DNA of 19,987 nucleotides from JAXHUH01 sp034211175. Its GTDB lineage: Bacteria; Actinomycetota; Acidimicrobiia; Acidimicrobiales; CAIXPF01. The translations under genes and the position numbers were made by a program. Below the pieces are notes generated by a model, which did no database searches, was not told the DNA's origin, and saw nothing but the letters and a program-made list of their open reading frames with translations. Of this stretch, positions 14,025 to 19,987 are shown one piece after another. Where the stretch lies: the NCBI GenBank assembly GCA_034211175.1, contig JAXHUH010000118.1, positions 1-19,987 on the forward strand. The letters run 5' to 3'. Numbering within the stretch: position 1 is the first letter of the stretch; every line of letters starts with the position of its first letter.

Positions 14025-14903
14025 TCAGTCCGCGACGGTGAGGATCTCGGCCCCGTCGGGGGTCACGACGAGGGTGTGCTCGAACTGCGCGCTGCGCTTG
14101 CGGTCGGCGGTCACGGCCGTCCAGCCGTCGTCCCAGACGACCTCGCGGGGGTTGCCCACGGTGATCATCGGCTCGATGGTGAAGGTCATGTTCGGCTCGA
14201 GGACGGTCGACGCGCCCGGCGTGTAGTAGTGGGGGATCTGCAGGTCGGTGTGGAACTGCTCGCCGATGCCGTGGCCGACGAACGTCTTCACGACGCCGAA
14301 CCCGCGCCCGGTGGCGTGGTCCTCGATCGCCCGGCCGATGTCGGAGACGGGCCGGCCCGGTCGGACCGCGGCGATGCCGAGCTCGAGGCACTCGCGGGTC
14401 GTCTCGACCAGGCGCCGGGTCGTCTCGTCGACGTCGCCGACGTAGAACGTGGCGTTGGTGTCGCCGTGGACGCCCTCGCGGAACACGGTCACGTCGATGT
14501 TGCAGATGTCGCCCTCGGCCAGCTTGCGGCTGTCGGGGATGCCGTGGCAGATGACCTCGTTGACCGACGTGCAGATCGCCTTGGGGAAACCGTCGTAGTT
14601 GAGCGGGCTGGGGTAGGCCCCGGCGGCGACCGCCATCTCGTGGGCGAGGATGTCGAGCTCCTCGGTGGTGATGCCGGGAGTCACCGCGGCGCCCACGTCG
14701 CGCAGGATCGTCGCCGCGAGCTTGCCGGTGCGGCGCATGCGCTCGAGCACGTCGTCGCTCTTGACCCGGGGCTCCGGGCGGCGGCGGGACACACCGGAGT
14801 CCGCGTAGTCCGGCCGGTCGATGGCGGCCGGGACGGTGCGCATCGGGCTCACCTTGCCCGGTCGCACCGACCCGATCGACAGCTTCGGCAGCTTGAGACT
14901 CAC
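14025..14903 (-). CDS. map: Methionine aminopeptidase, type Ic
   Basis: Cytoplasmic metalloprotease that removes the initiator methionine from nascent proteins. The 292-residue protein has the five metal ligands of the family: Asp137 (NIDVT), Asp148 (HGDTNATF), His211 (GHGIG), Glu244 (TIEPM) and Glu275 (FEHTL). CTSVNEVICHGIPD is the usual active-site strand. The 40-residue N-terminal extension (SVRPGKVSPMRTVPAAI, then RPDYADSG) matches the linker of mycobacterial MapB, which supports the GTG start at 14903 and excludes a start at Met21. GGGA lies 6 bases upstream of the GTG. The gene follows the recombinase on the same strand, with its own likely promoter. Confidence 0.95.
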   Translation of the reverse strand: MSLKLPKLSIGSVRPGKVSPMRTVPAAIDRPDYADSGVSRRRPEPRVKSDDVLERMRRTGKLAATILRDVGAAVTPGITTEELDILAHEMAVAAGAYPSPLNYDGFPKAICTSVNEVICHGIPDSRKLAEGDICNIDVTVFREGVHGDTNATFYVGDVDETTRRLVETTRECLELGIAAVRPGRPVSDIGRAIEDHATGRGFGVVKTFVGHGIGEQFHTDLQIPHYYTPGASTVLEPNMTFTIEPMITVGNPREVVWDDGWTAVTADRKRSAQFEHTLVVTPDGAEILTVAD

Positions 14904-14949
14904 GATTGGTCCCTCGTCCCTCGTCCTCGACGTCTGGCCCCGGGTCTGC

Positions 14950-14955
14950 ACTGTA
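14950..14955 (-). promoter_or_regulatory. Candidate -10 box of map
   Basis: TACAGT (14955-14950, minus strand) lies about 46 bases before GTG 14903, giving a leader of about 40 bases. The -35 region is weak and overlaps the edge of the recombinase terminator. Confidence 0.4.
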
Positions 14956-14978
14956 GACGGCAGCGGCTCCGGACGAAC

Positions 14979-15008
14979 CCGACGGTGGCGCCCGTGTGCC
15001 ACCGTCGG
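14979..15008 (-). terminator. Terminator hairpin of recombinase gene
   Basis: CCGACGGTGGC (14979-14989) and GCCACCGTCGG (14998-15008) form a perfect 11-bp stem with an 8-base loop, starting 10 bases past the recombinase stop codon. Confidence 0.65.
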
Positions 15009-15018
15009 CCACCGTTCC

Positions 15019-16053
15019 TCAGGACGGGGTGTCGCGCCCCGCGAAGTCCCGCAGCGTCGCCTGGGCCGGATGGGCGGCGACCGCCTCGCGCAGCCGGGCC
15101 CCCGTCGCCTCCAGGTACCGGCGCGTCGTCTCCAGCGACGCGTGGCCGAGCAGCTCCTGGAGCTCGACCACGTCGACGCCGTGGTCGAGCGCGGAGGTGG
15201 CGAACGTGTGGCGCAGCGCGTGGACGAGGGCGCCCGGCGGCACCTGGGCCCGCACACCGGCCCGGCGGTAGAGCTTGTCGATCCAGTGCTGGACCTGCTG
15301 GCGCGACGGTGGCGTCCCCGTGTCGGCCCGCACGAACAGCGGCGTGGCCGGGTGGTCGAGCTCGTGGCGCGGGAAGCGCTCGGCACGGGTCCGCAGGTAC
15401 CGCTCGACGACGGCCTCGTAGGGCGCCTCGATCGGGATGGTGCGGGTCTTGTCGCCCTTGCCCGTCACCACCAGCCGCCGGGCGCCGTCCGGGCCCTCGA
15501 ACGCCCCGATGGCGAGCGAGATCGCCTCGCTCAGGCGGACGCCGGTGACGATGAACGTGGCCACGAGGGCGACGTCGCGCTCGGGCCACGGGTGGCGGGC
15601 CGTCTCGTCGGGCGTCGCCGCCGCCTCGAGCAGGCGGGGCGCCACGTCGCGTCCCCGGATGACCTTCGCCCGGCTGCGCGACGCCTTCGGCGGGGTCACC
15701 GCGCTCATCGGGTTGGCGTCGGCCAGGTCCTCGGCGACCAGGAAGTCGAAGAACGACGACCACGCGCTCCACGCCCGCCGGATCGACGATGCCGCGTGGT
15801 CGTCGGCCCACGACGCGAAACCGGCACGCAGCGCCCGCTTGTCGAGGTCGCCGAGCGTGAGCCGGCCCACGCCGCCCGGACCGTCCTCGCCCGCAGCCTC
15901 CGCGCCGGCGCCCGGCCCGGTCGCGTCGGCGATGCGGCGACCGACGCCCAGGAGGTCGCGCCGATAGGCCGCCAGGGTGTGGGGCGACGGCTTCCGCACG
16001 CCCAGGTCCTGGAGGTAGCGCTCGACGAGCTCCGGGAAGGTCGGCCCGCTCAT
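15019..16053 (-). CDS. Tyrosine recombinase, XerC/XerD-like
   Basis: Site-specific recombinase of the tyrosine family; the usual housekeeping role is resolving chromosome dimers at dif. The 344-residue protein has an N-terminal SAM-like core-binding domain (about 1-130) and a complete catalytic set: Arg173 (TGVRLSE), Lys199 (GKGDK), His278 and Arg281 (HALRHTF), His304 (LGHASLETT) and nucleophile Tyr313 (RRYLEAT). XerC/D are usually about 300 residues; the excess is mainly a Gly/Ala/Glu-rich insert at about 42-62. ATG 16053 fits a leaderless promoter. There are no phage or integron genes or attachment repeats nearby, which favours a chromosomal Xer. XerC versus XerD cannot be settled by eye. 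Confidence 0.9.
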   Translation of the reverse strand: MSGPTFPELVERYLQDLGVRKPSPHTLAAYRRDLLGVGRRIADATGPGAGAEAAGEDGPGGVGRLTLGDLDKRALRAGFASWADDHAASSIRRAWSAWSSFFDFLVAEDLADANPMSAVTPPKASRSRAKVIRGRDVAPRLLEAAATPDETARHPWPERDVALVATFIVTGVRLSEAISLAIGAFEGPDGARRLVVTGKGDKTRTIPIEAPYEAVVERYLRTRAERFPRHELDHPATPLFVRADTGTPPSRQQVQHWIDKLYRRAGVRAQVPPGALVHALRHTFATSALDHGVDVVELQELLGHASLETTRRYLEATGARLREAVAAHPAQATLRDFAGRDTPS

Positions 16054-16067
16054 CGGCGCAGAGCGTA
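16054..16067 (-). promoter_or_regulatory. Leaderless -10 promoter of recombinase gene
   Basis: TACGCT (16067-16062, minus strand) ends 8 bases before ATG 16053. It faces away from the promoter at 16164. Confidence 0.5.
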
Positions 16068-16163
16068 CCGATCGCGGCGGCCCGGGCCGGGGACGGGCGC
16101 GGCCACCCGGCGGCGGACCGACGACACCGTCGCCACCGCGTTCGTTCGGCCGCCTCCCACCGC

Positions 16164-16178
16164 TAGCGTGACACCGCT
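16164..16178 (+). promoter_or_regulatory. -10 promoter of SGNH lipoprotein gene
   Basis: TAGCGT (16164-16169) ends 9 bases before GTG 16179, giving a leaderless or nearly leaderless transcript. Confidence 0.45.
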
Positions 16179-16967
16179 GTGTCGCACCGGGTCCGCGCTC
16201 TCGCTCTGGCACTGCTGTGCTCCTCCGCCGTCCTGGTGTCCTGCGGCCGTGACGAGCGCGTCCTGGCGCCGCTCGAGGAGTCGGTGCGCAGCGATGCCAC
16301 GGTCGTGCTGACCGAGCTGCCGTCCACCTCGGCGCCGACGACCGCGCCGAGCACCACGACCACGGCGCCGACGACGACCGCACCCACGACCACGGTCGCG
16401 CCGACCACCACGACGGCCGCTCCTACGACCACCGCGGTGCCGCCGCCCCCGCCGACGCTGCCCCCCTCGGGGTCGATGTTCGTCCTCGGGGACTCGGTCC
16501 TGCTCGGTGCCGCCCACGCCGTGCCCAACGCGTTCCCGGGCTGGGCCGTCACCTACGACGCGCTCCAGAACCGTCGCCTCACCCAGGGCATCGAGGTCCT
16601 CCAGCAGCGCCGCAGCGAGATCGGCCAGGTCGCGGTCGTCATGCTCGGCAACAACTTCATCCCCAACGAGCAGGGCAAGACCTACGCGACCCAGATCGAC
16701 GAGGCGATGTCGCTCCTCGCCGACGTCCCGCTCGTCGTGTGGCTGACCGTGGCCGAGATCGACGCCAACCGGACCCAGATCAACCAGGCCATCCGCGACG
16801 CACGGCCGCGCTGGCCCAACCTCGTCGTCGCCGACTGGTCGACGATCGCCGCCGGCCATCCCGAGTGGACGGCCAACGACCAGCTCCACCTCGGCACCTC
16901 GGGGACCCACGCCATCGCCGCGCTGATCGCGAAGACGGTGGCCGCCCGCTTCGACCGCGGCGCCTGA
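16179..16967 (+). CDS. SGNH-hydrolase-like lipoprotein
   Basis: A 262-residue protein predicted to be anchored outside the cytoplasmic membrane. A lipoprotein signal ends with LVSC (lipidated Cys22). A Thr/Pro/Ala-rich linker of about 45 residues (roughly 50-95) follows. The C-terminal domain has SGNH landmarks: LGDSV with the presumed nucleophile Ser106, LGNN (Asn158), and DQLH (Asp234, His237) for the remaining catalytic pair. It resembles the extracytoplasmic SGNH domains found in OatA-type O-acetyltransferases. It may therefore add or remove acyl groups on cell-wall sugars, but the substrate is inferred. The GTG start fits the nearby -10 box. It is divergent from the recombinase gene and its stop nearly meets that of the next, convergent gene. 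Confidence 0.8.
   Translation: MSHRVRALALALLCSSAVLVSCGRDERVLAPLEESVRSDATVVLTELPSTSAPTTAPSTTTTAPTTTAPTTTVAPTTTTAAPTTTAVPPPPPTLPPSGSMFVLGDSVLLGAAHAVPNAFPGWAVTYDALQNRRLTQGIEVLQQRRSEIGQVAVVMLGNNFIPNEQGKTYATQIDEAMSLLADVPLVVWLTVAEIDANRTQINQAIRDARPRWPNLVVADWSTIAAGHPEWTANDQLHLGTSGTHAIAALIAKTVAARFDRGA
16335..16440. repeat. Low-complexity Thr/Pro/Ala-coding linker
   Basis: Repeated ACGACC and GCGCCGAC words encode the TTAPTTT-type linker of the SGNH lipoprotein. It is a spacer through the cell wall rather than a domain. Confidence 0.6.
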
Positions 16968-16990
16968 GGGCCCGGCCCGGCAAGGCTCAG
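16964..16990. terminator. Small hairpin shared by two convergent stops
   Basis: CTGAG (16964-16968) pairs with CTCAG (16986-16990). The two arms hold the TGA of the SGNH gene and the TGA (minus strand) of the next gene. Only 19 bases separate the genes. A weak stem. Confidence 0.3.
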
Positions 16991-18036
16991 CGGGGGCGGC
17001 GCTCGACCGGCGGGAGCCGTCCGTCACCGGCGCCGGGATCGACCACCGTCGGCTCCTCCGGGTCGTCGGCCGACGCCGCGGGGGAGCGCTCGCCGGGGGA
17101 GGGATCGACGGGGGAGGGATCGACCCACAGCCGCGGGCCGCCGGCATCGTCGCCGTCGTCGGTCCCCGTTCCGTGCCGGCGCCACGGCGCCCACCAACCG
17201 GCGGCGGCGCCCACGATCGCGCCGACCATCGTCCCCGCGGCCAGCGCCGGCCCCTCGAACGCGACGACCGAGGCGAGCACGAGGTCGGCGCCGACGGCGA
17301 GACCGGTGACCGCCCCGGTCACCGTGGCGATCACGGGCCGGCCCCGGGCCCGCGCCCGACCGGCGACCGGTTCGTCGTCGAGTCCGTGGCGGACCCCGTG
17401 GGCGTCGACCCCGTCGGCCTGCCGGCGCGGCCTGGCGGCCAGCGCGGTGGCGGCGAGACCGGCCACGGTCAGCCCGGCCGCAGCCGGTCGCACGGCGCCG
17501 TCGAGGAAGCCACCGCCGAGCCGGGCGGCGACCGATCCGGCACAGGTCACGTCGCCGTCGCGGTGGACGACGTCGACGGTCAGGATCGCCCCGATCGGCG
17601 CCCACCGGGGGTCGAGGTCGTAGCCGAAGCGACCCGTCTCGCCGAGCCCGGCGACGGCCTCCTCCTCCCACGAGGTGATCGTGGCCGAGCCGAGCGGCCA
17701 CGGCAGGCGGAGCGCGACGTCACCCTCGATGGCCCGCGGCGCCGTCGAGCCGTCGCCGGCGGCGCCGGCCTGCTCGGACGGGCCATCGACGGCCGACGGA
17801 CCGAGGCGGGCGTCGTAGACGACGTCGGCGGCCGCGGGCAGCGTGTACACACCGCCGGAGCGGCGGGGGACGACGACGGCCGACCCGACCCGGGCCTCGA
17901 CCTCGCACGGTCCGGTCACGTCGGCGGGCCTCGACCCGTCGGTGCCGGCCGGCTCCGTGGGCACCGCCGACGGGTCGGTCTGCGCCGCGGCGGGCGCGAC
18001 CACGAGCACGAGCGACCCGAGCGCCGCGACGGCCAT
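16987..18036 (-). CDS. Exported membrane protein of unknown function
   Basis: A 349-residue protein I do not recognise. It opens with a signal-like stretch (MAVAALGSLVLVVAPAAAQT). An extracytoplasmic part with two cysteines (TGPCEVEAR and DVTCAGSV) covers about 35-180. Three hydrophobic segments follow (LTVAGLAATALAA; VIATVTGAVTGLAVGADLVLASVVAF; TMVGAIVGAAAGWWAPW). The tail is Asp/Pro-rich and cytoplasmic or disordered, and contains 15-bp repeats. ATG 18036 has GGAAGG 8 bases upstream. In-frame sequence just before it reads RLGRK, which would suit a signal-peptide n-region, but there is no ATG or GTG there, so the start is not certain. The frame further upstream is antisense to the reductase gene. 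Confidence 0.65.
   Translation of the reverse strand: MAVAALGSLVLVVAPAAAQTDPSAVPTEPAGTDGSRPADVTGPCEVEARVGSAVVVPRRSGGVYTLPAAADVVYDARLGPSAVDGPSEQAGAAGDGSTAPRAIEGDVALRLPWPLGSATITSWEEEAVAGLGETGRFGYDLDPRWAPIGAILTVDVVHRDGDVTCAGSVAARLGGGFLDGAVRPAAAGLTVAGLAATALAARPRRQADGVDAHGVRHGLDDEPVAGRARARGRPVIATVTGAVTGLAVGADLVLASVVAFEGPALAAGTMVGAIVGAAAGWWAPWRRHGTGTDDGDDAGGPRLWVDPSPVDPSPGERSPAASADDPEEPTVVDPGAGDGRLPPVERRPR
17081..17125. repeat. 15-bp tandem repeats in the membrane protein gene
   Basis: GGGGAGGGATCGACG (17096-17110) and GGGGAGGGATCGACC (17111-17125) are near-identical; a degenerate copy precedes them at 17081-17095. On the minus strand they encode VDPSP/GERSP repeats. Confidence 0.65.
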
Positions 18037-18241
18037 CGCCGCGGCCTTCCGGCCGAGACGGGACGAACCGGGCGCCCGCCGGGGTTGTCCACCCGACGGG
18101 TGGGCGACGCGGCGCGGCAGCGCGCCCGGCCGACCGGTGGTCGGTACGGTTGAACGGCCCGTCTCGGACCGGACACGGCGCCCGGCCCCAGAACGACGAA
18201 CGAGCAACGATCGAGTGGATCGGGAAGAGGTCGGTTCCGGC

Positions 18242-19630
18242 GTGTTGGACAACGTGGAAGAGTTCGATCTGGTCATCGTGGGAACGGGGTCGGGCAACGC
18301 CATCCCGTCGCCCGAGCTCGACGACTGGCGGATCGCCCTCGTGGAGCGTGACGTGTTCGGCGGGACCTGCCTCAACCGCGGCTGCATCCCGTCGAAGATC
18401 CTCGTGCACACGGCCGACGTGGCGGAGACGGTGCGTCACGCCTCACGCTACGGCCTCGGGGCCACGTTGGAGCAGGTCGCGTGGCCCGACATCGTCGAAC
18501 GGGTCTTCGGGCGCATCGATCCGATCGCCGCCGGCGGGGAGCGCTACCGGGACAAGGACTGCGACAACATCACCGTGCTGCGCGGTGACGCCCGCTTCAT
18601 CGGCGACCGCGTCCTGGAGGTCGGCGAGCGCCGCATCACCGGCCACCAGTTCATCCTCGCCGCCGGCGCCCGCCCCTACGTCCCACCGATCCGGGGCCTG
18701 GCCGACGTGCCGTTCCACACCTCGGACACGATCATGCGCATCGAGGCCGTGCCCGAGCGGATGGCCGTCATCGGCGGCGGCTACATCGCCGCCGAGCTCG
18801 GCCACGTCTTCGGCGGCCTCGGCGCCCACGTGAGCTTCCTGCTCCGCGGTGATCGCATGCTGCGCAACGAGGACGACGACGTCAGCATCCGCGCCACCGA
18901 GCTGTACCGCGACCGCTTCGACGTCATCACCCACACCACCGGCCTCGAGATCACCCACGACGGGCGCAACTTCGAGATCACCGGCGAGTCCGACCAGGGA
19001 CCCGTCTCCCTGACCGTCGACACGCTGCTCGTCGCCGCGGGACGCCACCCCAACGGCGACCAGCTCGACGTCGTCGCCACCGGGGTCCACACCCAGGACA
19101 GCCGGGTCATCACCGACGACACGCTGGCGACCAACGTCGAGGGCATCTGGGCGCTCGGTGACCTGACCAACGACCTCCAGCTCAAGCACCTGGCCAACCT
19201 CGAGGCGAAGATCGTCTTCCACAACGTCCAGCACCCCGACGACCGCCGGACGATCGACCGGTCGATGGTGCCCCACGCCGTGTTCGGCTCACCCCAGATC
19301 GCCTCGGTCGGCCACACCGAGCGGGAGGCCCGGGCCCAACGGATCCCGCACCGGGTCGCGACCAAGGACTACGGCTCGACCGCCTACGGGTGGGCCCTCG
19401 AGGACGACTCCGGCTTCGTGAAGCTCATCGCCCACGCCGAGGACCACCGGCTCATCGGGGCCCACGTGATCGGCCCGCAGGCATCGACCCTGATCCAGCC
19501 GCTGGTCCAGGCCATGCGCTTCGGCCAGACGGTCGGCCAGCTCGCCCATGACGTGTGGTACATCCACCCGGCCCTCACCGAGGTCATCGAGAACGCCCTC
19601 ATCGACCTCGACGCCGAGCTCAACGGCTGA
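18242..19630 (+). CDS. mtr: Mycothione reductase
   Basis: NADPH-dependent flavoenzyme that reduces mycothione (oxidised mycothiol) to mycothiol, the main thiol buffer of actinobacteria. The 462-residue protein fits the family (about 460). It has the FAD-binding loop VIVGTGSGNAI at the N-terminus. The redox-active pair is Cys43/Cys48 in GGTCLNRGCIPSK. VIGGGYIAAELG binds NADPH, ALGDLTN is the second FAD motif, and HPALTEVIENAL carries the catalytic His/Glu at the dimer interface. The GTGSGN form separates it from glutathione and lipoamide reductases. GTG 18242 is preceded by AAGAGG 11 bases upstream; GTG 18215 or GTG 18254 are alternatives. A possible -10 (TACGGT, 18145-18150) lies upstream. 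It is divergent from the membrane-protein gene. Confidence 0.92.
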   Translation: MLDNVEEFDLVIVGTGSGNAIPSPELDDWRIALVERDVFGGTCLNRGCIPSKILVHTADVAETVRHASRYGLGATLEQVAWPDIVERVFGRIDPIAAGGERYRDKDCDNITVLRGDARFIGDRVLEVGERRITGHQFILAAGARPYVPPIRGLADVPFHTSDTIMRIEAVPERMAVIGGGYIAAELGHVFGGLGAHVSFLLRGDRMLRNEDDDVSIRATELYRDRFDVITHTTGLEITHDGRNFEITGESDQGPVSLTVDTLLVAAGRHPNGDQLDVVATGVHTQDSRVITDDTLATNVEGIWALGDLTNDLQLKHLANLEAKIVFHNVQHPDDRRTIDRSMVPHAVFGSPQIASVGHTEREARAQRIPHRVATKDYGSTAYGWALEDDSGFVKLIAHAEDHRLIGAHVIGPQASTLIQPLVQAMRFGQTVGQLAHDVWYIHPALTEVIENALIDLDAELNG

Positions 19631-19987
19631 GCCCCGACCGCGCCGCGCGGTCGCGGGACGTACCGCGCGTTACAACCGGGTGAACACCGATCGGTCGGCC
19701 TCATCGCCGAGCCGGCACGGCCGACGGGAACCGCGTGACGAGCCAACCGAGCGAACGCTCGTGGCGGGCGCCCGAGGACCGGTGGGAGCCGCCGGACCGC
19801 CTGCACGCGCCGCGATCGTCGGGCGCGTCGGGCGAACCGCCGGTCCGACCCCCGCCCGAGGGCGACCGGCCGCAGACCTGACGTGGCCTCCACGAAGGTG
19901 CCGCCTCGGCCCTCTCCGGTGCAGCTGATGTAGAGCTTGCGGCCTTCCCGACGGTCGAGTCGGGCGCGGAACTCGATCGGCTCGCCC
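19384..19987 (-). CDS. Possible hotdog-fold thioesterase, C-terminal part (5' end outside window)
   Basis: The minus strand entering from the right edge reads GEPIEFRARLDRREGRKL, then YISCTGEGRGGTFVEATSGL. This pattern resembles the last strands of PaaI-type/4-hydroxybenzoyl-CoA-type hotdog thioesterases, which hydrolyse acyl-CoA thioesters. Only about 19877-19987 looks like the domain. The frame then continues through Arg-rich sequence with no stop until 19384, which would overlap mtr by almost 250 bases. That overlap is not credible as normal coding, so the true end may be altered by a frameshift or the gene may be degenerate. Family and boundary are both tentative. Confidence 0.4.
   Translation of the reverse strand, partial: GEPIEFRARLDRREGRKLYISCTGEGRGGTFVEATSGLRPVALGRGSDRRFARRARRSRRVQAVRRLPPVLGRPPRAFARLARHAVPVGRAGSAMRPTDRCSPGCNARYVPRPRGAVGAQPLSSASRSMRAFSMTSVRAGWMYHTSWASWPTVWPKRMAWTSGWIRVDACGPITWAPMSRWSSAWAMSFTKPESSSRAHP
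19635..19653 (+). terminator. Terminator hairpin of mtr
   Basis: CGACCGCG (19635-19642) and CGCGGTCG (19646-19653) form a perfect 8-bp stem with a 3-base loop, 4 bases after the mtr stop. Confidence 0.6.
19735..19881 (+). CDS. Doubtful small ORF, Pro/Arg-rich
   Basis: GTG 19735 opens a 48-codon frame (MTSQPSERSWRAPEDRW at the start) with mostly G/C third positions and a TGA at 19879-19881. No Shine-Dalgarno or leaderless promoter is convincing. It lies antisense to the frame of the possible thioesterase end, so at most one of the two is real here. The remainder of the stretch from 19654 shows no other feature. Confidence 0.25.
   Translation: MTSQPSERSWRAPEDRWEPPDRLHAPRSSGASGEPPVRPPPEGDRPQT

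Noticed and set aside
15019..16053. Recombinase as sign of an integrative element
   Set aside because: No excisionase, phage gene, tRNA target or flanking direct repeats are visible. Neighbours are housekeeping genes with the same base composition.
1..19987. CRISPR array, tRNA, rRNA or insertion sequence
   Set aside because: No regularly spaced repeats, cloverleaf with CCA-type end, ribosomal RNA signature or transposase with terminal repeats was seen.

Overview
This is a very GC-rich, gene-dense bacterial window with strongly G/C-biased third codon positions. Marker genes point to an actinobacterium: a mycothione reductase (mycothiol is made only by Actinobacteria), a type Ic methionine aminopeptidase of the mycobacterial MapB kind, and a tatB-tatC-helY block in the order familiar from mycobacteria. 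Repeated leaderless promoters (a TANNNT hexamer 6-9 bases before an ATG or GTG) fit the same assignment. My guess of class Acidimicrobiia is inference only.

Layout. 1-818: 3' part of a type I signal peptidase gene, then a gene-free stretch (819-1138) full of inverted repeats. 1139-1858 (-): glycerophosphodiester phosphodiesterase. 1985-7170 (+): a zinc-ribbon protein, TatB-like protein, TatC, the Ski2/HelY-type helicase, and a truncated relative of diacylglycerol kinase whose start overlaps the helicase stop. 7351-8961 (+): an unusual tandem-domain ThyX homologue. 9230-10249 (+): exported LysM/lytic transglycosylase with a clear sigma-70-type promoter. 10341-11876 (+): overlapping three-gene operon (helical protein possibly related to lipid-droplet proteins, GNAT acetyltransferase, Nudix hydrolase). 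12043-12240 (+): small zinc-ribbon protein. 12350-16053 (-): Xer-type tyrosine recombinase, mapB, and an uncharacterised protein with a putative OB-like N-terminus and an RGG-like segment. 16179-16967 (+): SGNH-hydrolase lipoprotein, divergent from the recombinase. 16987-18036 (-): exported membrane protein of unknown function. 18242-19630 (+): mycothione reductase. The right edge may hold the end of a minus-strand hotdog thioesterase.

Much of the window is envelope and housekeeping biology: protein export (signal peptidase, Tat), cell-wall turnover (lytic transglycosylase, SGNH lipoprotein), N-terminal methionine removal, chromosome resolution and thiol redox. I see no CRISPR array, tRNA, rRNA, insertion sequence or phage gene. 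The best second-look items are the tandem ThyX protein, whose two halves each keep a different part of the ThyX signature; the OB/RGG-like protein downstream of mapB; the half-length diacylglycerol-kinase relative behind helY; and the recurring leaderless promoter pattern.
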